A stretch of 64,000 nt of DNA from Anarhynchus alexandrinus. Its lineage: Eukaryota; Chordata; Aves; Charadriiformes; Charadriidae. Position numbers and translations under genes: made by a program. Below are positions 39,001-54,000 of this stretch, piece after piece. How positions within the stretch are numbered: the stretch's first letter is position 1; each line of letters opens with the position of its first letter. The notes below the pieces were generated by a model. It did no database searches. It was not told the origin of the DNA and worked only from the letters and a program-made list of their open reading frames with translations. Location: assembly GCA_008711295.1 (NCBI GenBank), contig VUYV01000041.1, positions 2,148,288 to 2,212,287 on the forward strand, in the 5' to 3' direction.

Positions 39001-42000
39001 TACCTTTCATATCACCAACGCCATGTATCTGTGTTACTAGTGCAGTCACTAACATCGTACAACACCTTAGCCACAGATGTACATTCAGATGATCTTGTGC
39101 TGTTATACTGTGAGGCAGTTGAACATCTTCAACGTAAGAGTCCTAATAATTTCCAAAAGCAAGAGAAATGTTACTGAATCAAGTACTTTACTACAAATAA
39201 AGCAACATGGCAGCATCAGTCTAAAATAAATCAAATTAACACAAATATATTACAAATAATAACATAATCATAATCAGAAGTTTATTTGAAGGGTAGATAC
39301 ATTTTTTTAATATCAGGAGTCCATTTATTATTTAACTTTTAATATATAGGAAAAATAAGAATTGTAACAAATGAAAATTTAACCAGCTTTTATGGGAGAG
39401 TCCATAAATATATCCATATACTATATGTGTCATGAAGAATAATTCTAACAGTTTAGACTTTATTCCTCCCAAACAGTAACATTACACAAAACTGTAAGGC
39501 ACATACAAGTCAAATTGCAGAGCAGATTCAATATAAAGTTCTGGTACCTCACTAGAGGTATTAAAATTTATTAGAAATAAATTTTAAAATTTTGATTTCT
39601 AGTTTTTAGTGTTTCTGGTGATTAGAAACAAATATTAAGGTAATATAGTACTGGAAGTGTTTGTAAGAATTCTCAGCCCAACTCCCTGTGCCATCTTCAC
39701 ATATTATAAACAGTCTTTCTATTACTAAAATTCCATAGTCCATATTCTAAAGATTTGTTCCAGCAAGCAATAAATGGACATGGCACCACCTGTGTTTTAC
39801 TTACACAAAAAATCATTATGACTAACTTGCATTGATGCAAATGAGGAAAAAAAATAGCCATAACTCAGTTACTGGCTACAGGGCAGCCCTAAGAAAATGT
39901 AGGAGCAAGTGCAGAAAGGCAGACGACCCTGATATGCAACACAGACAGAGAATAATTACACTGCATGCAAGAAAGTCCAGTCTCGTTATGCATGTTACAA
40001 AATCTGGCCTCACTGCTCAATTGCTCTGTCCATGTGAGTCACTTTGACTTACTGTTCGCTCAAGAGTGAATGTGTCTTGAATTAGCAATAGGTTTTGTAC
40101 ATTGGCTTTCCTAAGTATAGATCGGTATCACTGTGTGTTAGACAACAGAAGTCGGCTGAAATCTTGCTAAATTTGGAACACAGAAATGATGTGAATTGGT
40201 CTGTTTGGGTCTTTGAAAGAGGATACTCTGAACTAGGTTTTCAATCAAAAAACCTAAAATACTTTAATTGAATAATACAAGATTTTCACCTGGTGAAATT
40301 TTTTCCACTTTCTGTTTGTTTGAGGTTTTTTTTAAACAAAAGGAGATTTTCAATGCTGGTATTTGAGTTTATACAACTAAAAACTGTAATTCCTAACCAC
40401 ATACAAATTAAAATGATGATTATAGACATATTGAATATACTATAGGCAAGCAGGTAACTGAAGCATGTCATACGTCATTTTCTCCCCAGGTTAATGGTAA
40501 CCACGTCATACAGATGATTGCAATGCTCTAGTATTCTGAAAATCACTCAACACTCAATACAAGACTTCATATCCTAAAAAACAATAGTTTAAAACAAATA
40601 TCCACACGTACCGAACACTCCCTTTCATCCTTTTCTTCTTGAAAATGTGTCACTTTGATCCTAAAAATTTTTGCATCTTGGAGAAGTCGAATTGCAGAGA
40701 AAGCCAAAGCAACACTATGATACAGAAAAATATTATTAAAAAATACTAATTATATTTGCCATTTTATGCTTTTATTATAATAGATACTTCATTTCTGACT
40801 ACATCAGAGATGTCTATCAGCAGTTATGAATTTTTTCTTCAATAGAACAAAAAAATTGCACTTGGAGTATATTCTGAATTTGTAGGCACTACAGTATGAA
40901 AGTGAGAAAACAGCAGTAAGAGAAAAAGTTTTGCCAGTAACAGACAACACAACCTCATAATAATTGATAAGCCAAGCTATATCATATTCTGTTGGAGCAA
41001 TCAAAACAGAACTCCACTATAACTTTCAGTTACACATATCTGTCTTTAGGGACAGGCTTTTGGAAATTAGAAGATGTAAAAATACTGAAAAAGACAAAAT
41101 ATATTAGGTGACTTTTGTATCTCAGCCACGACTCCTTCCTCCTTAAAGCCTTTCCAGACTACATGTTAATCCCTTTGTTAAATCCACGTGACAAAATACT
41201 CAGAGGATCTTAGTAAACACCATCAACCAAAATTAAGCCAGGTGCCACCCTGGCAAAACTCATAAGCAATGACATGACATTGAGCCTGCTGCCCCCCGCC
41301 CCAATCATAAATCCTTTTCTGGAGTTCACTCCAAACAGCATCTAGAAAGACAGAGACACCATTAGGACCGCTGCAGCATTCATTCAACTCCCCATTTCAA
41401 AAAATTGTGAGTTGGAATCCCAAAATATTGTCAAGTTTCTTAAAATATTAACTACTAGGTTTTTTTCCTTTTTATGCTGTCTTTTTAAAGCTTTCAGATA
41501 CACTGTTCAATTTTCATGATATCTATAGCAATGTTTATCTATAACAGCAGATTTTGTGAATACTATTATTTTCATGATATGAAGACACTTGCAAAACCAA
41601 CATGAGATGATCTTTTTCACAACAGGATTTGTTGCCCAAAGAACACGCTACTTAAAATATTCTGAGAACTGCCAAAACCAGTGTCTTATGGTATTAGTTT
41701 TCCATTTCTAATTGTACATTTTCCCCTACATCTGTAAATCTCTACTTTCCTACCTCTTCACTAAAACATTTTTGGGGTTGGGTTTTTCTTTTACAATTCT
41801 ACTCATTCTCTACCCACTGAAACATATTTTCCTAATGATGCAAAAGTACCTGAGGGTATCCCTAGCTTACCTCTTAAAGATTTTTCAGCAGGTTAATTGT
41901 TAAAAAAGTATAACCAAAATTCTCATCTATGCTGTCTTTTTACATAGAGAGACTCTCTTTACATAGAGACTGGCTGCTACCAAGCAAAAGAAAAAAATAG

Positions 42001-45000
42001 TTTATGAGCACCTTAAGTCCTTTTTACACTGCCAGAACACTGTAAAGAGCTTTTAATGCAAGAGAGATTAAGGCTTTGTGTGAATTTACTGCTTTTGAGA
42101 AGTTCTAGATTAATTGCTGTAAAGGCAAAGTTCTTGATTTATGCACAAAGAAGTCAGAACAAGAGCAGCACTATTCTGAAATTACTCACATTATTCTGCC
42201 AACGTGTATCTAACCAGAGGATGGATAACCTCCAGAGATAAGAGGGTAGTTAAAGTCTTCCTGTCATTTCAGATTCTATCCTGCTTGCTGTTTTTGTGAA
42301 GCTGAACTGGATGGATTACACCAATTCAGCACAAATAGACCCCAAAGTAACAATGAGAACCAAAACTGTTAATATCTTGCCTTTCAGCTCTCAGAATTCA
42401 ATCCTTATGAATCTCCTTCATCATGCTGTTACCTCAGTTTTATTCAACAAAATGAAACCAGAATAAATCACAGTTGAATTTGATGATAACCTTCTCTCTT
42501 AAAATGGAAAATATGAAACAGAATTTGCTTATAAAAGCAAAAGAGACAGTAAGGATAATGCAATGAAATATTCCAACTGCTTTTCTTTCTTTTTATTAAG
42601 AAGAGTTTTCCCCTGAAACCAGGCATCGAAGTTAAAATTACAGCAAAACCTGACATTTTTCAAAACATTGTTTGAGATGTATGGCTAACATTTCTCAAAG
42701 AAGTTGGAAGGTGCAGCACCCAAGAGTATATACAGGCTTTTAAGGAATATTAAGCTAACTTCCTGAGCACCACTGCCTCCAGTTAACTGCTGTTGTCAAC
42801 ATTTAGCAATTCTGAAAATGGGGCCGTTTTTACCTACATGCTTACATATAAATTTCATGAGTAAAATGTAGACCATAAGCCCAAAGATTCAGATACGTAT
42901 TGTTTTAAGCAGTAATGTATTCACAGTAGCAGACAAGCACATATTTGGGTAATTAGAAACCTCACATGCTTAGGGGGGACACCATGTAAGTACTCTCCTT
43001 GAGATCAATCAAATTAGTCCTATACATAATCTTATTCTGAGGCATAAATATTTTGCAAGACAGAGGCTGTAATGGAGAAGCTTCCCTTGATGAAATTTTT
43101 GTGACCCTCTTCAGCTGTCAACAAGACTGATGTGTCTATATATTTCCCTTGACAAAATACACATCCTTTTATCAGCTGAATCAGAAAGTGACAAGATGAT
43201 CAAAATAGGAAAGTACAGCTGACTATAACAATTTCACCACTAAGTCATTTCGCCAAAGGAAAAAAATGATGAATTTCTGTAATATCATGCAAAGTTTGAT
43301 TTCTAGGCTGGCAGGCAGGAAACATTCAGCTGTCTGAAGGAATGTTTCATTTGTATCTGAGGCAGATATATCAGCACTTTCCATGGATGGCAGTGCAATA
43401 AAATTGTAAAATAGGTTAAAAAAACCCCAATCCTTACTTTGTTTGTTGTTTGGGTGGGGGTTTTTTTCTGCTATCTGACCACTATCAATATATAAGGCCC
43501 ATTAAATACCCATAAAAAATTTGAGAGTCCCAAAAAATGATCCACAGAATGCTTGACATCCATTGGAACCCTTGATGCCCTAAAAAAAGTTTCTTCAACA
43601 TGAGACAAGTTATAAGCCAAGAGAGAAACTACGATCTAGGATATAACTGCATGTCTAAAAGAAGGGTCCTGCACTGAAAACGGCTTGCATACTGAAACCA
43701 GTTTAGCAGGCAGAGGAAATTTGGGTCAGAACTCTACTAATACAGGTTTTACCAAGCCTGGTATAAAGCCAACCTGGGCTTCTGCACAGGATATTTCCTA
43801 AGTCTGAGTAACGGTCCTTAGATACTAATATGACAATTTTATAAAATCCACATGGCACTCAAAAGCACGATGAGGTCACTGTCCAGTGATTTGTTGTTTT
43901 CTCTTTGACAAATCTATGGTAAATGAATCTAATTCAAAAGGCGCTGAAATAGATTAATATTTCATTATGAGAAATGTCCACAGATAGCCTACAAGTTCTT
44001 ATTTCATATCTACACTAATGACATTACTACTATATTATTACAGTCCTAATATCTGAACTTTCGGGAAACTTCTGTCTTTTAAAATAATGGAAGCAAAACC
44101 CAGGTGAACAATCATGCTGCAGTACTCTTACTGTTTTCAGTTCAGTAGTCTGTACAGCACTGTGAAGCTCCTGTCCTTGTTAATTTTAGTTTTTTATTGC
44201 TCTACCATAGCAGCTGAAAAGGAATTGTGCTATTTAAAGGCTATCTGATTTGGAGGTTTGCTTATTCACCTAGGACAACTGGGAGAAGGAAGATAGTTTG
44301 CCTTTGACATAGAAGAAAACATTTATTTTTTGTTAAATGGGTAAAAAGGAAAAAAGAAACAAAGAAACCCTTGAGACTGGTTTATCTGTTGGCCAGCTGA
44401 ATCACCTACTACTTCATCAGTAAGACTGCTACAGCAATCTTCACCAGTATTCCAACAATTAAAAAAATATTAATTCTGCTTTTTGCTTGGTGCTTACTAT
44501 AAAGTAAGATTTACTGTAATAATTTTGGTGTGTTTAGTCAGATTAGACCTAACAAATTTACAATTACTGATTACACTCTACTTGATCTCAATATAGTCTG
44601 GCAAGTGACAGCACTACACCTCTATATGCTGCATCTCTAGTTAACAATTTATACTCTCAAAGATTTTTCAGCCTAACAAAAAATTAGATAAAAAGAGCTT
44701 GACACTAATAAAAATGATGCATTGGTAAACTATTATCCTTCTTATACAAATTAATTTAAAATTACAGGTATGCTAAACAGAAGAATCCTCCTAGCTAAAA
44801 GATCAAAACAATGTTCAGAATTTAACTTCTACAAAGAGATAATATATAGCTGTAGGCCCCATAAGTGCAAAGAACAGCACAACTGTAATTTTTTTAAGTT
44901 GTCCAAAAGAAATCAGAACCTCAAAAAAAAAATCACAGAATTTGGAAATTATAATTTGGAGGAAATATCTGGCAGGTCACGTAAATACAACAGTATTTTA

Positions 45001-48000
45001 CACACTATCACTAACAAAATAATTAATGCCTGCTAAAATCTGTTCTAACACGTTAAAGGTTACATCGATGCTTTTTAATCAAATTAATTTAAAAACCATA
45101 ATTTTAACATCTTAACTTGACACCAATAAGTACATCAAGAGGAAATGTTCTTTTAGGACAGTAACACAGGGCATTCTAGAACAAAGTAGAATTCGGTAGT
45201 TCAGAGATAACATTAGTACTCTGCTGTACACTTTCAAATTATAAAAAACACATGACCTAACATATCCAGACTTTTACTTTAACAAAAACAGTGAACATTG
45301 CATCTTTTTCTTTGATTTTGTATAACATTGTATCACAAAAACACCTCACACACTGTATCACAAAAATACCTGGTGAGCTTTTAAAAAGTAAAATAAAACA
45401 ATAATAAAAAATGAAATGCCAGTGTAACTTACATTTGTAGCTATACTAGTGGGGTTGTTATGGCTGGTTACTAATATTTAGAATATTAATGTAGACATAA
45501 AGGATTCAAATTAAAAATTGCTGGATTTTTTTTTTAATCTTCTGTAGCCAAGGCTGTGCAACATAAGGTTGTTCATAATATTGCTTACGTGAAAGCTGCT
45601 TGGTGCCTTTGCTGAGAAATAGCAGCAAGCTGAAGTTTGGCCTCAATAACAGCCTCTAAATCTTCAGCAGAACAGCAAGATATCTCCCCATCATATTTGT
45701 CCTGTATATTCTGTACAAGATGGCTAAGACTTTCTTCAGCTTCTGTCAATAAAATCCCCTAGAGGAGAACACAGCATTGTATGATTTCAAAAAATAATGA
45801 AACAAATAAAAAAATTATTTAAAAGTATTTCATTCTGTTCAAGCCTATAATCACTGTGTCCTAAAACAAATCAACTTGAATACAATATGCCTTTTCTATA
45901 AAAAGCAGGGGGGGATAATTTTGCTTTTTTCAGGTTTACAGATTCAATGTGTTGAAAGTACCAACATCTTAACTGTGCCTGTATTATAGCATTTTATGCA
46001 TTTTAAACTACATATTTTATGGCTTAGCAATATTACTCAATAACTTTTCATTCTTATCTTTACCTTGTAGCTATACTCGATAATTTTATACTATACTTTA
46101 GGATGCTTAGTAATTTTAAAAAATACAATATTAAGATACAACATTAAAGATGTTTCAAGAAATATTACATTCTTTTCTATTTTTTTTAACAGATCCTTCA
46201 GTGCCGTATGTATCCTGAAAGTTCACCTGTAATTTACAGTCTTTCTGACAAACAAAGCTGTTGGAAGCTGTGAAAACCAAATCTAAAAGAAAGTTAATTT
46301 TAAATATAATCTCAATCATAGAGCTTTCAGCAGAATTAAAAAAATAATTCAAAGGTTTCTATCATCCAATATCTTTTTTTGACCGGTTTCCTCAATGAAT
46401 TCAGAGCTCTAGTTAAAAATAAACAAAAGAACAGAATAGTTAAAGAAAAATCAGAAGGGTAAGAAATATGTCTCTTGAATGAGCCCCATTCAAATTATTT
46501 TAACATTTCTATTTTATTTATTTTCAAGATGCTGTTTTCAAGTTATTTTCAAGCTACACTAAAACTTTCGAGTTTCTAGTGTATGGCGTATAGCAATTGC
46601 CTTATATTGCCTCTATTTCTCCAGATATATTTTGTACATTATTTTGTTTGTAACAATGGCCAAAGTGGAAGACCCCTCTGGAAGAAGAATATGTCAGCCC
46701 TCAATTTTGGTCTTTTGTGATGTGAAACTGCCAAGCAATTTAACAAAACAAAAACTATAACCAAAAACAAACAAACAAACAAACAAAAGCCCTTCAAACA
46801 AAGAAGCTGATAAGCTGTGGTATATTTTCTGCAAAATAAAGTATCAGAAAGAGGAACAGGAAATATTTGAGACATTTCACATACGGTAGAGAATGGTATT
46901 CCATTTATTTGTAGAGCATACTGCCCCATCAATAGTCTCTGACATGTTCTACAGGCGCCACCCTCTAAAAGGAGATTGCTTTACCCTTGAAATCCCGTTC
47001 AGTCTTTACCCTTCTTGCTGTAACAGTCATACTGAGATCTGACCATGACAATATTTCCCATGGACATTTATATAGCATAAACTAGACTATTTGGAAAACT
47101 GCACCAAACCACCAAGACTTCATGTATGGCTAGTAAGATTACAATCAGACTAGGAACAGAAATTTCTAGTCCTCTTATTCATGCCATCCTCCCATCATAA
47201 TTTTTGTTATGTTGAAAGCATTACCAATGTTTTTGGAACAATATGCAGTTTATTAAGCCTTTTTCCCTAAAAATCAAGATTACCTTCAGCATGGCCATAT
47301 TTAATTCATCTTTACAGTCAACGAGCTGCACCATTGTACCTCTTTGTTCCTGTTGTCTTGAATTCTTATCAGCATCAACTGTCAAACACATTTCAGATGA
47401 AACTTCAGATAACAGATGCAGAACCAAAGCATTCTTGGTAATTTGAAGAATTTTCTATTTATAAATAAGACTTTCAATATCAAAACCAGTGAGGAAAAAT
47501 GGAATACAGCTCTAATAATATTAGCGATATTAGCTAAAAAAACCTTGAAAAACCTTAAAGCTTATTATTTCAATAATGAATGAATTTTTCCAGCAACATT
47601 TAATATAAATATTGTTTATAATATGACACGTTAATGCATATGCAGTTAAAAGTGGAAAAACTATGCTTGAAACAAGTTGCAGTATAAATGTACTATTACA
47701 CCACCCTAATAATTACCTTTTACATTTGACGCTGTAATTCTGGTTGGCTCCTTCAAGCTGTTGTTATCAACAGAATAGATGTGTTTTTCCACTTTTTCAG
47801 GTATATTATTTATTGTGGCAGAAAGGCAAATGATGAAATGCATTTTGGCTAAGGTTAATTTATTCATAATTTGTTCGTTGCACAGTGGCACCATTGTTAA
47901 AGACAAACTCCAATTAAATATGTCTTCCAGTACCTACAAGAAAGTTAACAATTGGGACTACTTGAAATGACATATATTACATTTTTCTTGTTCAAGGCAT

Positions 48001-51000
48001 ATTCTGCTTCTATATAATGTTTATAACAATTAACATGAATAATATTAGTATTATGCTGTTAGTCATTATGGATAAGTTGCTGCTTTCCTTTCCAAACTTA
48101 ATTCACTGCTTAGTAGCACTTGCTGCAGCCTCAGTGATCAGTTTTCCAGTAGAAGGTGCATCTATGAAGTTATAGTTATTACCCTGTGTGAATTTTAGTT
48201 TTCTGCATTGTCCATAGCACTCTTTGAGCTAAGGTGGTCACAAAAAATATGTAGGTAAATCTCTAGTTCAGAAATCTCAACTCAAAGGAAAGTCTGTTGT
48301 TACAATTCACCCTAACTAGAAAGATTAAACAAGGAAAAAAAATCTTGTATCAGAACATTCTAGCATATTTCATAGAATCTTTTTGTTATTCATTATAGCA
48401 TACTTGTTTTATCTTGAGTTTAATATTCTCACTTTAGATTAATAAATTTAGAAGTTGAAAGTCTACACAGCTTTGCAAAAACATAAGGAGACCAATAAGA
48501 GCCCCATATAGACTGTGAAGTGTTCAAATCAAAAGCTCAAGATAAAGCAGAATTTCAAAATAAATCTGAAACTAGTGAGATCAAAAGCTGTCAAGATAGA
48601 CATCTCATTTCTGTATTGTAATATCCACTGTTGTAGGAGACACACAAGCTTACTGTAAACAAAAGACAGAAAAGTGGAGGAAGAAGCGGGTTTTTTCTAC
48701 TTTATCAGTTTGTTTTTATGGTATAGCTTCTTTTCCACATTCTGCTAACATTGACCCCTACTGGCTCAATGGATCTGTGACAAGGCAAGTGAAAGAAAAT
48801 GATTAAAAATGAAAAACAAAAAAGACATCATTGAAGAACATGTGATTTTAATTAAAATGAGAAATGACTGTTCATTAACTAGTTTACAGATTCACCTTTT
48901 CCCCCCCTGCCCCCAGAAATGGACTTCAACCCTAATCTGAATTAGGACAAATCTATGAAGACAGCTCTGATCGACAGAAATTATAAGGCTAGATCACCGA
49001 TGTTCTCGATATTTTAGCAGGATAAACACCAGACCCTACATATCATAACGAAACCTCAATAATTCTACTAGTATACTTTGCACAGACAAGTCACAGATTT
49101 GTATGTACTAGGTGTCCCATCTGAAAAATGTTGATAATGGTTCTTGCCTCTCCCTTGAGAGGTCAGCCATAAAATTTAAAATTTAGAAAATGGTAAACTG
49201 TTGAGGAGCATAAGATTCTATTTACTGTTTTTTACTAATAACAAGTATATTTCCTGAACCAAGTAATCTCTAACTGATGCCAGAAAAATAAATATTTATG
49301 CCTAGCATAAAATTTTTAGCTCTGTCAGATTCTTTTTACCTGTAAATTTGTAACAGTCAGGAGAGATTTTGAGGAGTCAAATTTCTGTAAAGCCTGTCAA
49401 ATAAAAAAAAAAACAAAAATAAGTAATGTGTTACAATATGAATATAAAATAAGTGAGTTAGCAGAGCAGTGAACAAATGTAGTGCATTTCCAACTATACT
49501 TTGAGGGCTCTGAAAATATCAACAATTACTTGGCTTCTATGGGTTTCTGAACTGTAACCTGAGACCCAGAACTATCCCTAAACCTCCTATGCCATTCACC
49601 AGGATTCTTCAACTTGAAGCAAAGGGAGAAAAAGGCATAAACCAAGATAAATCCTTTTCCAAATCCCAGGAGCTCTGTAAACACCAACCATCAATTGCTT
49701 TTATGTTCTTTACATTTCTGAATCCCAATCTAACTCCGGACTTAGAACATGCCATCTCTGCCCTTCACCAGAGCATAGATCTATGAATAGGACAAAAATA
49801 AGAGCTACAGGTCAAGACAAACTTCAGACCTCAGCCTCCTTGAGGGCTCTAAAAACAACTATTTATTCATTTGTATGTGCTGCAATTTTCTGAACCCTAA
49901 TCCTAGTTCTAGTCCTTGCTCAAAAACCCTTTAGCTTTTCACCAGGAGACTAATCAGTCTACTGAGGGGAAGAAAAAGGCAGAGGTAAAGATCAGTTCCA
50001 GCCTTCTTTATAACTGAGAGCACTACACACAACTGTCAATTAGGTTCTACATGTTTTTTATTACTCTTTATTAATTCTATACTCCAGATGTAGCCCTCTG
50101 TCATCTCTGTCATTCCCTGGAACATGGGTCCTTCTTATTCTGAGCAAAAGTTCCAGCAAGCACTTAGCTTCCACATGCATCACACCCTAACCAGAGACCT
50201 AATGCTGAACCTCTTCTGCTGTTTACCTGAACACTCACCTGTGAACCCAGTTAGAAAAAGACAAGTGACAAATCAACCAGACTTCATTCTAACTCTGAGC
50301 TCTTCAGACAATATACAAATTAAGCAAAGGACTTAAAGATGCATTTTGACCTGACTAGCATCAGTAGGGAGTAAATGCATTCCTTACTGTAGCCATGAAC
50401 AGGGAAGCTTTGCAGAATCAACTCCAGTGAGGATGCTGATAACTCTTTATGGCTCAACCTAGTGAGAATGTAATATAGCTTGTGCTCTGAGAAAAATCAC
50501 TAGATTTCAGTTTCTTATCTTTCCATGCAGTTAGTATGAAAGTGTCATTGGGGAATTAAAAAGGTTACCTTTTCTTATAAATATTTTAATTTTACTATTT
50601 ATTAAGTTCATGTTTCATTTAAAACGTAGTACCACTGCAGGTTATTCTAGGAGAAGCACTTGTCCATATTTCTGTTTTTTTAAATGTAAACATTTGTCAT
50701 CCTATCGTAAATGTAATCGTAATTATTCCCTTATTATTTAGCTTAGGCATTGATTTGTTGGCTATTGCCACTTTTGTCTCCTTAGCTACTGCAGCTCTGT
50801 GCTGGTTATAGCCATTGTGAGGCTGCAGAGTAAGGACAGTCAGCCCATGGGTTGGCTGGAAACTCCCTTTCAGGGTTTGGGGAGGTGGAAGGGGAGAAAT
50901 TTCCCTTCAAATCAGCTCATTAAACTCATTTTGCTCTGCAATGCCAGCTTCACTGTCTACAACACAGGGTAAGGGAAGGACATGTAAAGCCATGGAGGTG

Positions 51001-54000
51001 GGTTAGGAATTCCCCTTTCAGCACCAGCCTGTAATTATCACCAGATTAGAAATATCAACCTATAGCTCTGGACTGTACCTGCCTGCACAGGTATGCTCAC
51101 AGGTAAGACGAAGCCCAGGACTGGTAATAGCTTCGTAACCTTGTAGCACATTAGCAATCAAGGTAAGATCACTACTTGGCTTTAGATATGGAGAGCATCA
51201 AAGAGATTGACCTGGGGTGATGTGACTGTCAAGGCTATGAGGGCACCACTAGCTCTTACTGCCCAGCATGTCCCAGGCCTCCCCCCACCCTGCCCGGGTC
51301 CCAGGACCCTATTTCAGCCCCCCGGTGCCATCAGCCCCTGCCACAGCAGGGCCGGTCTCCAGCTGCCCTCAGCCCTGCCCAGCCACAGCCCCACTACACC
51401 AGGGGAGGACCCGATGACCAGGGCTGGGGCTGCCCCGGCTGCCCCACAGCTGCCCCGCTCCCGGCTGGGGCAGTGGGAATTTTGCCATTAATGGGGCAAG
51501 AACTCTATCCGTATTATTTATGTCTACATATGAAATCACACATTATTTTTTCAACAGTATTATCTGCATTGCACACTGTATAAAACAGACAGCATGGATG
51601 TCTCAAATTTTATTTTTGTTTCTGCTGTTCAGTGAGAAAAATTAACATCATTCAATATCTACTATTTGACCTGCCTATTGAAAGAAATTTAGGATTTTTT
51701 TAGGAATATGTAATAACTTGCAGACATGGAGTATATGCAGTTTCATGAAGAGCACTGAGTGTTACAGTTCGATATTATACTTTACTGGTGCTCACCTTCA
51801 TTTGTTCAATTTTTCTGTATCCTGCAGGTATTTTCCATGGAATTCTCTCTCCACAATTAAGCAAAGACAGTTCATGAAAGGCCTCCATAAAAAATCCTAT
51901 ATCTGTAAGTACTTTAATCTGTGAAAATATAACAGAGACTTTGATTGAAATAATTTTCAGTTATTCTTTTTGCTCAAAATAAAATGTATTCAAATGTAAT
52001 TTTCAAGTAGATTTGGCTACTGGAATAGTACATTGATGGAGAACGTTCTTCAATGGAAAGAAATATTTTACATTTTTTACTAAATAAGTGACACCTCAAA
52101 GATGGCTCTTTCCCATATAAAACCAAAAATGAAAAAAAAAAAAAAACCAAAACAACACAAAACAAAAACGTATTCTTCAAAATCTTGCTTCTGACAAAGG
52201 AGAAGAACTTAATTCATCTGGCTAGAGCTTCGAGTGTCAGCCAAAGCTGACACAGATTTTACTCATCTTAGTTTCGTAGTACTGAGCTACTCTCCCTAAC
52301 CCATATCAGCATTTCCTGAAAATATCTAAACCCAATAATATTTTGACTCTTACTACAAGTTTGATTCTTTAAAAAAAAAATTAAAAAAAAAAAACAACAA
52401 GGGAATATTAGTGAAATTACAGAAGTCTGTTCCCAGAAGTCTGACAACCTGGTTCCACCGTGATACTGATAGCAAATCCAGAAACGAACATTGTGAACAA
52501 AAAAATATTTATGTTTTGCACTTAAGAAAACATTTAAAAGAATGGTGGAACAAGATAAAAAATACCAAGTAAAAAGTTTGGATCTAAGAGGGAAAAATTT
52601 TATGAGCATATCTTTAAGAAGAATGCTTGTTAAATGTAGAGTACAAAGAAAAGATGGAAGTAATTAACAGCCTCTATAGGACATTAACAGTAAAATGGTA
52701 TAAATAAGTCTACATCCTACTAAAATTGAGAATTTAAATAATAATTGCATTTAGAAAGTTGTCTATTCTACAATCTGTTGTGCTAGGAAACACTAAGCAA
52801 CAGCTGAACTTTAAAGCATTACATTTCATAGTAGTGATATATGAAGACACATTGAATCAACTACACTTAACAAAGAAATTAAAATTTTATTTGAAATACA
52901 ATGTGCTGTGATAAAAAGAAAGTTTCTTTGATTACCTTGAAGATTCTTCCTTCGATACATTTAGCTGGGTCCTTACAAATCTCAGAAACAATGTATTGGT
53001 ATAATGTGAACAATGGTAAAATCTGTAGGAAAGTATTAGATTATCTAGTTATAAATGTCATGAAGGGTACAATTATAGAAATGTATATTGTAATTATATA
53101 TCACAAACATATAGATAATATAGGACTACTGCTTTCACTGTGCCATACTACCACCACTATTCATACGCTCTGTGAAGGATGAATGCATTAAAAAGTTCTT
53201 CAGCTGGCTAAAGCTAATGCCTTATACTATCTTATATGTGATTCACAATGTAGAAAGTGAAGTTTCCCCAAATTACTCTCTGTGTTCAAGGTGGGTTTTT
53301 TACTATACCATTAGTGAGTAAGCCTACTGGAAAGATGGTGATATAAGGGATTTCTAAAACTGTCTGCATTTTGATGCCATAATTTTTTCACTTTAAGTAA
53401 CAGAATAATAGAATTCTGTGAGCTTTATAAAATAAATAGAATGAAGTCCTGCAATTGTCTAAGTGAAATGATACCAATTGTAAAATAAACTGGATGGTGA
53501 TGAGGCTTATTGATAAATTTATTTGCATTCATTTCAAATTGAAAGTTTTTGTAGGGGCAACTAACAAAAAACATTTTAAAACAGAGTTCTAGTAAAGTAT
53601 ACAAACACTGTGTTTATTATTATATAATATTTCAGAAAAAGCAGATTCTTTCCTAACAGATGTATTTGTTTATTGAAAATGAAAGAATTTCCAGAATTTA
53701 ATTACTGTTCAGCTTTTACATTTTTCTTCACTTTAAAATGTCCCCGGGCTTAGAAAATGCTAACAGCATTGTTACTTTCTTGTCAAATGCATTTTTAGTT
53801 TTTCATAAAGTAGCTTAATACTTCTGAATTTGGATTACAAATGCCTGAGGCAAATGTTTTAATTGCACCCATACAGTTTCCAACTGATATTTGAAGTAGT
53901 TCAACAAAATTAGTCTTTGAAGTCTTATTTTTAATAAAACTTGAATCTTGATGTATTTTGATTTAGGTGTCAAATCAACTTAGCGCTCACCATCCAAAAA

